DNA of 12,500 nt, taken from positions 1 through 12,500 of the forward strand of contig VIGQ01001024.1 in the NCBI GenBank assembly GCA_009663005.1. Reading direction: 5' to 3'. Position numbers and translations under genes: made by a program. The notes beneath the pieces are model-generated. The model worked only from the letters and a program-made list of their open reading frames with translations. It was not told where the DNA came from and did not search any database. This document shows, one piece after another, positions 1-8,460 of the stretch. Source of the DNA: Actinidia chinensis. Lineage: Eukaryota; Streptophyta; Magnoliopsida; Ericales; Actinidiaceae. The number at the start of each line of letters is the position of its first letter. Positions within the stretch are counted from its first letter, which is position 1.

Positions 1-187
1 GTATTATTCTGAATTAGGATGTGCTAGTAAAACGAGTTTTTAAATTTTATTGGGTGTTTTTTCACCACAAAGTAACTTATATACACATAAAACCTATATA
101 AAACTTGGGTCCGGACTTGTATTCATAAAATAACTTTCATAGAATAAAACCCTTAAAGTATCCTGCTGTAATTTTCTCAATTTTATT

Positions 188-295
188 ATGTTCACCGATT
201 CTTGGTTTGGGTTTTTGTTTTCCAGTGAAATGGCCAATGTGGGTTTGTCAGGTACACTTTCACCAAGGGTTGGAAATTTGAGTACCTTCACCCAT
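188..295 (+). pseudogene. LRR exon remnant of the receptor kinase
   Basis: The plus-strand frame reads SSEMANVGLSGTLSPRVGNL, which fits the first LRR after the cysteine pair in this kinase group (a GLSGTLSP.IGNL pattern). The exon ends at CAT before GTGAGC, a plausible splice donor at 296. The 5' boundary is uncertain: text resembling 'CSP' lies near 189-197, and sequence upstream of that no longer matches well. The following LRR exons, which should supply the NQLSG..P repeats, are not found downstream. Confidence 0.75.
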
Positions 296-615
296 GTGAG
301 CACATTAGACTCTTTGCATTAAACCTCCGTCTGTTAAAGAATCTAACTTTTTTTTTTTTTTTTTTTTTGTTCCAAAAGATGAGGATAATTCTTATGCCCA
401 CAGTTTATGCATGCAAAAAGATGAGAGAAACACTTAAAGGGACCAAAGTTGTGTCAGTATCCATGAGATTTCAGCTGAAATCAGTTATTGTGGTGTTATG
501 TATGTACTTCAGGTTTATTTTGTAAAAACATTGTTTGCGTCACTTTCTGTGATGCGCCTTAGAATTTTTTTTTACGGTCTGTGTTTTAGCAATCTGAAGT
601 TACTATTCATTGCAG
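296..615 (+). other. Intron-like stretch, middle LRR exons missing
   Basis: AT-rich noncoding sequence between the first-LRR remnant and the linker exon. I searched the three forward frames for LxxLxLxxNxLxGxIP and found none, so the exons that normally carry further LRRs are deleted or unrecognisable. It ends in TTCATTGCAG, a good splice acceptor. Confidence 0.6.
348..368 (+). repeat. Poly(T) run, 21 bases
   Basis: An uninterrupted run of 21 T in noncoding sequence. It could be a microsatellite or the reverse-strand A tail of an old retroposon. No element body is recognisable on either side. Confidence 0.9.
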
Positions 616-688
616 AATTACAGGGAACGGCTTTTCTTGTTCTTAATTATTCGCGCAAGTTGCATGGGTGTGCAAAAACCTATCAATG
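616..688 (+). pseudogene. LRR-to-membrane linker exon remnant
   Basis: The exon lies between the acceptor TTGCAG (ends 615) and the donor GTAAGT (689). Its text gives, in broken frames, NY..GN.FL and then CMGVQKPIN, the short extracellular spacer after the last LRR in At5g45780-like kinases. An internal deletion shifts the frame near the start. It joins the transmembrane exon across a 72-bp intron. Confidence 0.75.
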
Positions 689-760
689 GTAAGTTTCATG
701 GTTTGTCCAGCTGTAGTCACAGCACACCATGACTAACCCACATGATCTCTTCACTTGCAG

Positions 761-907
761 AGACACGTTCATATCGGAAAGGCAGCAATCATTGTCGATG
801 GGTTATTTCTGCTGCTATAGGAGTCACTTGCACATTTGTTGTTTCCATCACGCTGCTCGTCTGTTGGGTGCATTGGTACAGATCACGTCTTCTATTTACA
901 TCATATG
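761..907 (+). pseudogene. Transmembrane exon of the receptor kinase
   Basis: The frame reads ETRSYRKGSNHCRWVISAAI followed by a hydrophobic stretch (GVTCTFVVSITLLVCWVHW) and then YRSRLLFTSY. This is a single-pass membrane helix followed by a basic stop-transfer sequence, as expected for a type I receptor kinase. The acceptor is CTTGCAG (ends 760) and the donor GGTACTT begins at 908. This exon is one of the best preserved pieces and has no internal stop. Confidence 0.88.
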
Positions 908-993
908 GTACTTCCCCATGGCACAGGTTCACTTTTTAATGGTGCATGTATATTACGAACAGTATTGTAAGACTGAATAATCTGAATATGCAG

Positions 994-1337
994 TACAGCA
1001 CGACTATGATTTTGATATTGGTCAACTGAAGAAATTTTCTTTCCGATAACTGCAAATTGCTACAAGCAACTTTAGTTTGAAGAACATCCTTGGACAAGGT
1101 GGATTTGGAGTTGTCTATAAAGGACATCTTCCAAACAGGATAGTGGTGGCAGTCAAAAGGCTGAAAGATCCAAATTTCGACAGGAGAAGTCCAGTTTCAA
1201 ACGGAAGTTGAGATGATATGCTGGGTTTGCACCGGAAACCTTATGCGTTTATATGGATTCGGCAGACAGAAATGAGACAAGTCTGCTTGTCGATCCTTAT
1301 ATGCCCAAATGGGAGTGTTTGCTGAATCGCTTGAGAG
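994..1337 (+). pseudogene. Juxtamembrane and kinase N-lobe exon, broken
   Basis: After the acceptor TATGCAG the frame reads VQHDYDFDIGQLKKFSFR, then a TAA stop at 1047-1049 where a Glu codon (FRELQ) is usual. It continues as [23 protein letters not shown] with the glycine-rich loop at about 1092-1109, then [12 protein letters not shown] with the ATP-anchoring lysine at 1155-1157. One extra base after 'NF' shifts the frame at about 1179, and further indels scramble the alphaC-helix and hinge region. 'PYMPN' is still readable near 1293-1308. The exon ends at TTGAGAG before the donor GTATGT at 1338. Not translatable as a working kinase. Confidence 0.88.
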
Positions 1338-2110
1338 GTATGTTGTCATGCTGGTTTCCAATCGGGGTAGGATAGTTGTTTGTTTGCAGCCAATTGACAA
1401 ATAAAGTACATTAGTTGAAACTATCTGAAAAGTCCCTAATGGTCCAGGAGGTAGATGCCAAACCCTCCAAATTGTATATGTATATAATTTGTTAATTTTG
1501 TTGAGTAATAATTCATGAGAAATAAACAGAGAATTAATTTCATGAAATTTTTATTATTTAAACATGAAGTTCACATGGATATGGTATATCAAGGGTGATT
1601 GGTGTTAGTGAATGTACGTTAAAATTACTTATTTAAAAGCAGAAGTTGAAAAACTTCAAAATGGACCTTCTAAAAATTCATTTTTTTTCCAACTTTTTAA
1701 AGTTGATTTTAGCACATAAGCAAAAGTAAAAGTTGTGACAAACACTCTCACATAACTTTTAAGATAGAAAAAAGCAGAAGTTGCAGCTAATAGGCTGCAA
1801 CAAAAATCCTCTCATATAAGTGACTGATTTAGTTTCTTTTTTCCTCTTCAATAAAATAGTAAATTTTCTATCGTAATAAGGTAAAAAGCTTATAGGAGGT
1901 AAATATCCATTTTCTATTCGTGGACCTTTAATATTACTTTCTTCAACACACTGTGGCTTGCTTGGTGTTATTACAGTATTCAAGCATATGATGACCAGGC
2001 ATAAATCTTATGGTTGTTAATTTAACAAATTTCAATCTTATGGGGACTTAAATTACATAGGATCGAGTTATTAAATTCAGATACCTCCAACTGTCTTGTT
2101 CTAATAACAG
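1338..2110 (+). other. Intron of the kinase pseudogene
   Basis: A 773-bp AT-rich intron running from GTATGT to CTAATAACAG. It holds a region at about 1630-1815 with repeated 'GCAGAAGTTG' (near 1641 and 1773) and a short perfect hairpin; this could be a small degraded MITE, but clean terminal inverted repeats and a target duplication are not seen. The remainder shows nothing recognisable. Confidence 0.65.
1780..1801. repeat. Perfect 8-bp inverted repeat, 6-nt loop
   Basis: GTTGCAGC and GCTGCAAC flank TAATAG, giving a perfect 8-bp stem. It lies in the intron beside repeated GCAGAAGTTG words and may be part of a decayed MITE. Confidence 0.7.
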
Positions 2111-2366
2111 ATCCTTGTCATGACAAGCCATCTTTGATTGGAACAAAAGCACCGCATCGCCGTTTTGGTGCCACCCGCACTCCTTTACCTGCATGAGCAA
2201 TGCATCCAAAAATAATTCACAGGAGGTAAAGCTCAATATTCTTCTTGATGAGAGTTTTCGAAGCAATTGTGGGGATTTGGGGTCTTGCTAAGCTGTTGAT
2301 CTAGAGATTTCCATGTCACAACTGCATGCGGGCACTGTTGGACACATTGCCCCGAATATCTTTCAC
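2111..2366 (+). pseudogene. Kinase catalytic-loop exon, 5' part
   Basis: Starting after the acceptor AATAACAG, the text follows the DTCREKPSLDWN..., LLYLHEQC, HRD, DFG and VTTA...GHIAPEYLS order of this kinase family, but only in pieces. LLYLHEQC is intact near 2180-2205. At 2218-2230 the HRD triad has lost its Asp through a small deletion. Tandem TGA TGA codons follow from a frameshift. At 2274-2285 GATTTGGGG replaces an intact DFG. The APEYLS reading stops at about 2365, where unrelated DNA begins; the same exon resumes about 1.5 kb later. Confidence 0.85.
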
Positions 2367-3883
2367 AACTGTTTTACTACTTCGTATGCAAAACCGAAGG
2401 GGTGAATTGGGTTGCAGCTAATTTGCCTATTAGATAATTATCACATTAACTTTTTCTAAATTAATTCTCCTTAAGTGAATACTTGCAATGATAAATATTT
2501 GTCAAGAAAAAAGCAAGTATATAATACATGCCGAAAACTTAAAGGAGTTAAGGTATAGAGATTGCAAACTACAATTAATAGTGTTCGGCCAATCCTTCCT
2601 TGCCTACGTCACTCTCCAAGTCCTTCCTTGGGGAATCCACTATCTGCAAGCTGCGGGTGCTGGAAAACCTTTACAACCTAGACCAACTCTCGTCTTCAAA
2701 GATTCATCTCTTGGAATACACCACTAGAGACCTCTGTCTTCAGAGAAAACCCTCTCTCTGGAAGGCCACCACTAGAAAACTTCAGTCGTCAAAAGGCAAC
2801 ATCTCTTGGAATCATATTCCCCCAAGGTGATTCTCTCAATGAATGGAGTACATGTTGTAGTAATCAATGCTAACGCACTCTAGAAGAAATAAATACCATG
2901 ATGCTCACCTAGAGTGATTTTTCTCTTTTTGAATCTGTTACAAATAAAGCCTCACAAAGAATGATCAGAGTTGAGGTTTTTCCCAAGGTGTAAATGAATT
3001 TATGGCACTTCAATGTCTTCTTGACAACTCCAAGGGTTGCATTTATAAGCCCAAAATGAGTTATAAACCGTTGCAGCATTAAAATGCTCCTCACCTACCT
3101 CCGGTCGCTTTTGAACTCGCTGTTGTATCTCTGCAATTTGACGACGCACCTGATTTTAAAACTGAAACTTAGACTCAACTTTAGGTTTCTCCTATTTTGA
3201 ACTTTTCGGACGTCCTAACTTTCCTTAGGTCAATCCCCAAATCCTTCTGTTCAAAAGTAGGTTTTCAGCTCTGAAACTAGGTCGTCGTATTTTGAAACTT
3301 AGGTAGTCCTATTTTGGAACGTAAGACGTCCTCATAACTTTGAGGTATCCCCACATCCTTCTGTTCAAAACTTAGGTCTTCAGCTCTTGAAAATTAGGTC
3401 GTCCTAATTTGAAACTAGGTCGTCTTTTTGAAACTTAGGCTCCTAATTTTTAGATCGTCAGCCAAACTTTTGCCAAACTTAGGATGTCACTTAGACCTCC
3501 TAACTTGAACTTAGACGCAGACAAACCTGCTGTCCAAATTTAGGATGTCAGCTTCAAAACTTAGGATGTCAACTTACGGAGTCCTAAATTGTGATGAGGC
3601 GGCAGTTTGACGTTTGCTGTTTTCTACACACACAACAACGGTAATCATATCAAATTGAATTGTACGCTTTGTTGAATCCTTATATTCATGAGCATGGTAA
3701 CATTTGTTTGATTGTAGAAACTTATGGGATTAAAGTTTGACCGAGTTGCGAGACGTTATTTTAGTCGAACAAATATTTCAGCATCTTGCCTCTCTCTTTG
3801 TAAAATGATTTTCAAAGTATATTTAAATATCGTTTAACATGCATTAAGTTCAATCTCAAAATCAATAAGGATTTATGTAACAA
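2367..3883. mobile_element. 1.5-kb insertion in the kinase exon, probable LTR fragment
   Basis: The kinase reading breaks after APEYLS and resumes at TGQS, so about 1.5 kb is inserted within one exon. The insert begins near TGTTTTACTAC (2370) and ends near GTAACA (3882), which would fit TG..CA LTR ends. The flanks (CACAAC against CAAAC) are only a weak, imperfect target duplication. Text such as GGGGTGAATTGGGTTG (about 2399) and GTTCGGCC...TGCCTACGTC (about 2584-2609) resembles long plant copia LTRs of the SIRE/Maximus kind, from memory. No gag or pol is seen. A solo LTR or a non-autonomous element are the main options; family and strand are unresolved. Confidence 0.55.
3150..3580. repeat. 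Degenerate tandem repeat within the insertion
   Basis: A short unit resembling GAAACTTAGGTCGTCCTAATTTT recurs many times with changes. It is also organised at a larger scale: a segment of about 65 bp beginning TCCCCA.ATCCTTCTGTTCA occurs at about 3234 and again at about 3348, a period near 114 bp. The array is confined to the inserted DNA. Confidence 0.75.
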
Positions 3884-4009
3884 ACCGGTCAATCTTGAGA
3901 GAAAACTGATGTGTTTGGATTTGGTATACTGCTTTTGGAACTCGTGACAGGGCGAAAGGCATTAGATGCTGGAAATGGTCAGGTTCAGAAGGGGATGATC
4001 CTTGACTGG
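3884..4009 (+). pseudogene. Kinase exon, 3' part (subdomains IX-X)
   Basis: The frame reads TGQS, a stop (TGA) where Ser is usual, then EKTDVFGFGILLLELVTGRK and ALDAGNGQVQKGMILDW before the donor GTAAGT at 4010. DVFGFG is the subdomain IX segment, equivalent to DVYSFG/DVWSFG in other kinases. From the GAT at about 3908 to the exon end there are no further lesions. It directly continues the catalytic-loop exon across the 1.5-kb insertion. Confidence 0.9.
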
Positions 4010-4498
4010 GTAAGTAGTTTGTGTTGTTGTCTGCATTTTAGTACTTCTTTTGTGTGTGTAAGGTGGTCGTTTTCGTATTTCCATTTAAAAAAATTTAGGT
4101 CTAGTAAATTTATGAACTGTGTAAACAAACTTGGTTTTAATTGTAATTGATTGTCTACACACTTTAATCTAATATTTTCCATTGTTGAAATGTTAATTGC
4201 CGGGGTTGTGAATCTTCCGATTGGAGCTTTGTCTATTCTAGAATTATGTTCCTTAATCCTTAACAATCAAACTATGGCCATTGTCCCAATCAATTGAGGT
4301 CAGGCGTCATGAAATTAAAACTGTAAATTTGTGTGTTTTTAATTTGCTACTTGTCTATATTAGAATAGCAAAACCATTTAGCTTATACTCCATATCCCGG
4401 TCTCCTCTAATTTATTGACGATGAAAAGGCACCCCGCTAACAAGCACTGTATCTTGAATTCCTTTTGGCTGCAAGTCACACACCATGTTATCTGTGAG
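4010..4498 (+). other. 5' part of the last intron
   Basis: AT-rich intronic sequence from the GTAAGT donor to the retrotransposon target site. I see no gene, RNA or repeat in it. The rest of this intron is only CAG (12058-12060) plus the duplicated target, so the copia element makes up nearly all of a roughly 8-kb intron. Confidence 0.7.
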
Positions 4499-4503
4499 TA
4501 CTG
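4499..4503. repeat. Target-site duplication, left copy (TACTG)
   Basis: TACTG directly precedes the 5' LTR (TATTAGG...). An identical TACTG follows the 3' LTR at 12053-12057. Five bases is the usual length for copia integrases. Confidence 0.88.
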
Positions 4504-5007
4504 TATTAGGTTTTGTGGAGCCTGATGTCTCCAAGTCAATATCATCAAGCCACACCCACCATATTCATGTCATCATTATATTATCAAATGATGAAAGGGG
4601 ATGAATGATAACAGGCTTCTCAAATGTGCAAAGGGGAAGCAATGGTTTAAAGGCTTTTCAAGATGAAAGGGGAGGAGGTAGGAAAGAGGATTGTAACATT
4701 ATGTTCCTTTGCAACTCTATTTACGGTGCTTCCGTGGTGTGGTTTAAAGATAGAAAAATAAAAAGAGAGACAAAGGAGAGGGAGGGAGATGTGGTTGTGA
4801 TAGCAAGAGAAAGAGAGTGAGGGGAGTGATGTAATTTAAAATGTTTTTAGTGAATTGTACTCAGTGTGGCCGTGGACGTAGGGCTTAATTAGTCGAACCC
4901 CGTGAAATCTTCTGTGTTCCTTTATGTTTTTTTCTCATTTGCTGTTTGTGTGTGTGTTATCTTCCCGATCCATTAGGTGGAATATGCATGGTGTGTTTTC
5001 TCCAATA
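4504..5007 (+). repeat. 5' LTR of the copia element (504 bp)
   Basis: It begins TATTAGGTTTTGTGGAGCCTG and ends TTCTCCAATA, and matches the 3' LTR over most of its length. The start is TA rather than the canonical TG, and the end is TA where the 3' LTR has CA. It lacks about 155 bp of purine-rich sequence present in the 3' LTR between two short AAGGCTTCT-like words. The many single-base indels relative to the 3' LTR suggest an old insertion or noisy sequence. Confidence 0.9.
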
Positions 5008-5009
5008 AC

Positions 5010-5022
5010 TGGTATCAGAGCC
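5010..5022 (+). other. Primer-binding site, tRNA-iMet
   Basis: TGGTATCAGAGCC starts two bases after the 5' LTR. It is complementary to the 3' end of plant initiator methionine tRNA and is the standard minus-strand primer site of plant copia elements. Confidence 0.93.
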
Positions 5023-5055
5023 ACGTTTCCGGAAGATTCTACACGTTAAACAACA

Positions 5056-5501
5056 ATGGCTGAAGAGGGCAAGACCAAAATCGAAAAGTTAAATGGAAGA
5101 GAACTGTAGTTTTTGAAAGAGCAGATTGAGGATATCTTTTTTCAAAAAAGATTTCTATCAACCTCTTGAAGGAAAGAAACCAGAAGGCATGAAGGATGCA
5201 GACTGGACGGTTCTCTTAGACAGACCCAAAATCTAGGAATGATCCGATTGACTCTATCATAGTCTGTAGATTCAATTATATGAAGGAGAAAACGACACAG
5301 ATTTGATGGGCTGCGTATCAAGGATGTATGAGAAACTTTGCGCATCAAAATAAAGGTGTATTTTGATGAAAAGACTTTTCAACCATAAAGATGGCGAATG
5401 ATGGACGTGATGGCTGGTACTTGAATGATTGCAATCAGTCACAAGTCAATTGGGAGTCAGTCAGTATTAATTTTGACGATGAAGTGGAAAGCTTGTGAAC
5501 A
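5056..5501 (+). pseudogene. copia gag, 5' part, broken
   Basis: The ATG at 5056 opens MAEEGKTKIEKLNGREL, then TAG at 5107-5109. Further text in shifted frames (EQIEDI, LEGKKPEGMKDADWT, YEKL, INFDDEV) follows the plant copia Gag (UBN2-type) order, which packages element RNA in virus-like particles. Several frame changes and a missing stretch near 5350-5420 are evident. Gag is cut at about 5501 by the nested solo LTR and resumes at about 7796 with 'ILxxLPxSW.SLVM'-like text. Confidence 0.88.
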
Positions 5502-5646
5502 TGTAATACCCGAACCACAAAAAAATAAGTATTAAATTAGAACCGAATTAATTTTATTGTTCGCACTTAAAGTATAAAATTAGGGAGAAAATGAAACACG
5601 ATTTTAATTTGACACGTTGTGGGCCACGAGAGTGCGTGCATGGAGA

Positions 5647-5663
5647 CACGTGTGCCACGTGTC
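5647..5663 (+). promoter_or_regulatory. Two adjacent G-box/ABRE-type ACGT elements
   Basis: CACGTG occurs at 5647-5652 and again at 5656-5661. The second sits in CCACGTGTC, a textbook ABRE/G-box core bound by plant bZIP and bHLH factors. They lie about 110-125 bp upstream of the TATA box in the solo LTR. Activity is inferred only. Confidence 0.6.
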
Positions 5664-5770
5664 ACCACGCATGAGTATGTTGCATGTGTGCAAGTGAGGT
5701 GGAAGTGTACGTGTGTATGTGTGTGAACACTGGCACACAAAGAAGAGGGAATTGACTGTGGCCTCTAGCC

Positions 5771-5776
5771 TATAAA
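5771..5776 (+). promoter_or_regulatory. TATA box of the solo LTR
   Basis: TATAAA in the context GCCTATAAAGCC, followed about 60-130 bp later by a GA-rich leader (5838-5904). The spacing fits an LTR U3/R promoter. Confidence 0.6.
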
Positions 5777-7795
5777 GCCAAATCACAAACTTCACTGTCC
5801 CAACAATTTCAACTTTATAAGAACCCAAGAGCATAAGGGAAACAGAGAGATACGGAGAAAGAAAAAGGAAAAAGAGAGAAGAAGGAAAGAGAGGAAAAAA
5901 AATAGGTATCGGTAACTATTTTCCTATCGAGGTAATTTTAAATTTTAATTCTCCTTTATTTGAACACAATATCTAGTTTAATGTAAACCTCAAATACCCC
6001 AAAATATCGCATTATACTTATTTTTTTTTTTTAAAATCAATAGTTGAATTCGGAATCCATTTTTCACTGGGAACATCCCTCGGTATTTTAGTCATAACGT
6101 TTGCATACGTATCCCGAATTTTACTTGATTTTAAGTTGAGTTTGGAAGTTTAAGCATTATTAAAACTTTTCATTTACAACATTTTGTGACATTCAGAAAT
6201 AAATGGTCTAAATTGACCTTCAAACTGACTGTCGAAACGGGAAGGAATAGTTTTAAACAAAAACTTTAGAATTTTATAAAACTAGTTATGTATGTTAGAA
6301 AATTTCTGAAATTTTTAATTGTTATAAATTTATATGTCTAATTGTTTGTATTTAAATTTCACGACTTATGAATTATTTTGACATCCAAAATAATTGTAAA
6401 CTTAGCTACGGTCGTTTAATCATGTTTGTGGCAGAAACTAGAAGAATCAATGAATTTTAAAAATGTTAATGACATATACTGCATATATTTTTACTGTAGA
6501 CCAATATATATGTCTATTATATTATTTAAAATTGTGGATTTTCAAATTAATAATTTTGATGAATTTTATAAAATAAGCACCGAAGACTGTTTTTAAATGT
6601 TTAAAACTGTTTGCTAAAAAGAAAGAAAATTCAAATTATTAAATTTTTATAAATTATGATATTTTAAATATATTCATAGCCCATAAGAATAATTAAAATC
6701 TAACGATTCGAATATCAAACGTAGGAACCCGAATTCCGGGACGTTAGGCTCAGAACCGTTAGCCACGGTGTGTAGGAAGATCTTGGCATTTGTCGGTGAG
6801 TCTTGTTATGTTTACATAGCATCAAGTAACTATTATTTTTATATTGTAAAAGCATGGCTTGCTTTTAAAACTAATAGTTTTATGGTTAAAAACAAGCATG
6901 CTTTGTTTTGATATACCATGAAATTATGAAAATAATATTGTGAAATGTATGTTTAAAGTCGACCCAATCATAGTTCCATACGATGCCCCGTCGCTAGGGG
7001 TAGATATAGCGAGGTTGATGTAATAAGGAGATTCATGACCAGATGATTATGGGATGAATTCATTCATACCAAAGGTTTAGGTCGCTCCCTATGTTCTGGT
7101 GTTCGTTGAACGGTTAGGTGTGTCGCAAATTGTCCATCGTATAGGAATGTAAACTTGATGTATAGTTGGCGACCTGAGCCCTTGAGTTACCGTGGAGGGA
7201 TTTGATTTTAATATTGTATCTTGACTGAAAGTCAAGGGATGGCCTAGTGAGCCATGGATTGACAAAGTGTTTTCATTTCTTATGTTGTTAAATGGACCTG
7301 ATTTTCGGTAATTTTCATGGGTGCATGTATTTTTTATATAACCTGACTCACACGAGCCTAGTGCTTAGACGTTGTCGAACTAACTAAACTCATTTCAGTG
7401 ATGAAAATGAGGGAGGACGCTGATGAGGGCAATGCCCCTTAGTGTACTGAGTTTTGATAGTCCGTCTCTCTGAAAAAAAAATAGTATAGAACTTTATGTT
7501 TTTGAACTCTGTATATTAAACTGATACGTAGTATTTGACGGTTGTGCGATTTGTGGCAGAACGTGTTGGTTTTTGTATCGAACCATGACGATAGTTGTTA
7601 TATATTGACTCGTCTGCTCTGTTTTCATTTGGATACTTCCGCATGATTTTCATTCAAGCAATGTATGTTGAATGATGTTAGTAATCCTAAATGAATTGGT
7701 TGGAAAGGCTTTAGTGAGATGGGATTTCATTGGCCGGTCACATGGCACCTGATTATTGGTGGGACCCCTAGTGAATCACGGGTCAGGTCGTGACA

Positions 7796-8215
7796 AAAAT
7801 CCTATCGGGATTGTCCAGACAGTTGTGACAGTTTTGGTCATGTGGTCCGTAATTCCTCCGTTCGAGTAAACTAAAGTATGACACGTGTGGGCATAATTCT
7901 CACAGCGAAGACTTACGTAAAAAATCCAGCAAGCTGCAGAGATGTCAGGAATTCTTAAGTACAGAACGAGGGAGATCAGCAGCCAATCGGGGAAGCAACA
8001 AAGATCGCTCAATTAAGGAGGGAAAAATCTAAGGGTCCACGAGAGAAGACGCCGATGCTACAATTGGTGGGAAAAGGGGGCATTTCGCAAGAAATTGCAA
8101 AAGCCAAAGAAGCAGGCCGATGATCAACAATGTAAAAACTCTGTCAATATCTCTGACAATGGGGATTTGGAAGCTTTAGTTCTATCCGTAGCTACACACG
8201 AGAGTGTGGATAGTA
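7796..8215 (+). pseudogene. copia gag 3' part with zinc-knuckle remnant
   Basis: Gag resumes with text like ILxxLPxSWxSLVM, then an R/S-rich stretch (TERGRSAANRGSNKDRS in one frame), a damaged CCHC zinc knuckle at about 8058-8096 (the first cysteines are lost, GGKRGHFARNCK remains) and KKQADDQ.NVKNSVNI, followed by GDLEALVLSV. The knuckle normally binds element RNA. Multiple frameshifts; not translatable as one protein. Confidence 0.82.
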
Positions 8216-8300
8216 GACTCTGGCGCAATCATTTCACGGCCACCTATCCAGAAAGAATTCCTACAATTATGTGAGGGTGACTTCGTGAAAGTGTATCATT
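8190..8300 (+). pseudogene. copia aspartic protease fragment (DSGA)
   Basis: IVDSGAIISRPPIQKEFLQL is readable, with the catalytic DSGA at 8216-8227; the family form is LDSGASxH. It continues CEGDFVKVYH and stops at TGA. The rest of the protease (the LADG... to VRHVP portion) is replaced by an inverted RNase H fragment, so the enzyme is truncated. Confidence 0.85.
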
Positions 8301-8440
8301 GAGATAGTACAATTCTTTTGCTCTGCTACCCAACTCTCTCATGACATCTGCACAAATCCTTTTCTTGCAGGTTTTTCGGTAGCAAGGCCACATACTCTGC
8401 TTCTGTGTAGAAAGAGTGCGACATTTTTTGGCGCTTGTTC
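8301..8440 (-). repeat. Inverted fragment of copia RNase H
   Basis: The reverse complement of this stretch matches the element's own RNase H region at about 10929-11075. Shared words include GCAGAGTATGTG (Ala-Glu-Tyr-Val), TGCTACCGAA, ATGAGAGAGTTG and AAGAATTG.TACTATCT. On the minus strand it reads SFYTEAEYVALLPKN, the STTEAEYxA motif of copia RNase H. It stands where about 150 bp of protease sequence should be, immediately before the pre-integrase domain. Confidence 0.85.
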
Positions 8441-8460
8441 CTCATGTGATATTGTTTTCC

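Larger units (their letters stand above)
5502..7795 (+). mobile_element. Nested solo LTR, unrelated family (about 2.3 kb)
   Basis: It starts TGTAATACCCGAACC and ends GGTCAGGTCGTGACA. These ends are typical of long plant Ty3/gypsy LTRs (TGTAATACCC...CGTGACA, from memory). Gag text is continuous on either side, so this is an insertion into gag. No PBS, gag or pol of its own is present, hence a solo LTR left by LTR-LTR recombination. A promoter-like block (ACGT elements, TATAAA at 5771) and a GA-rich leader lie in its first 400 bp. The expected 5-bp target duplication is not clean (GAACA left, AAAAT right), so the ends could be off by a few bases. The internal 6000-7400 region is AT-rich and noncoding. 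Confidence 0.78.

Noticed and set aside
1630..1815. MITE with terminal inverted repeats
   Set aside because: Repeated GCAGAAGTTG words and an 8-bp hairpin exist, but no paired termini or target duplication could be defined.
2488..2830. Two overlapping plus-strand frames in the 1.5-kb insertion
   Set aside because: The text matches noncoding LTR-like repeat sequence and has no recognisable protein domain.
3150..3580. CRISPR array or satellite centromere repeat
   Set aside because: The repeats are degenerate and irregular, lack unique spacers, and are confined to an insertion in a plant gene.
3911..4150. 79-residue plus-strand open frame as a full gene
   Set aside because: Its first 33 or so residues are kinase exon and the rest is translation into the intron past the GTAAGT donor.
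5604..5834. Minus-strand 76-residue frame with many Thr/His
   Set aside because: It falls in GT-rich promoter-like sequence of the solo LTR and has no domain resemblance.
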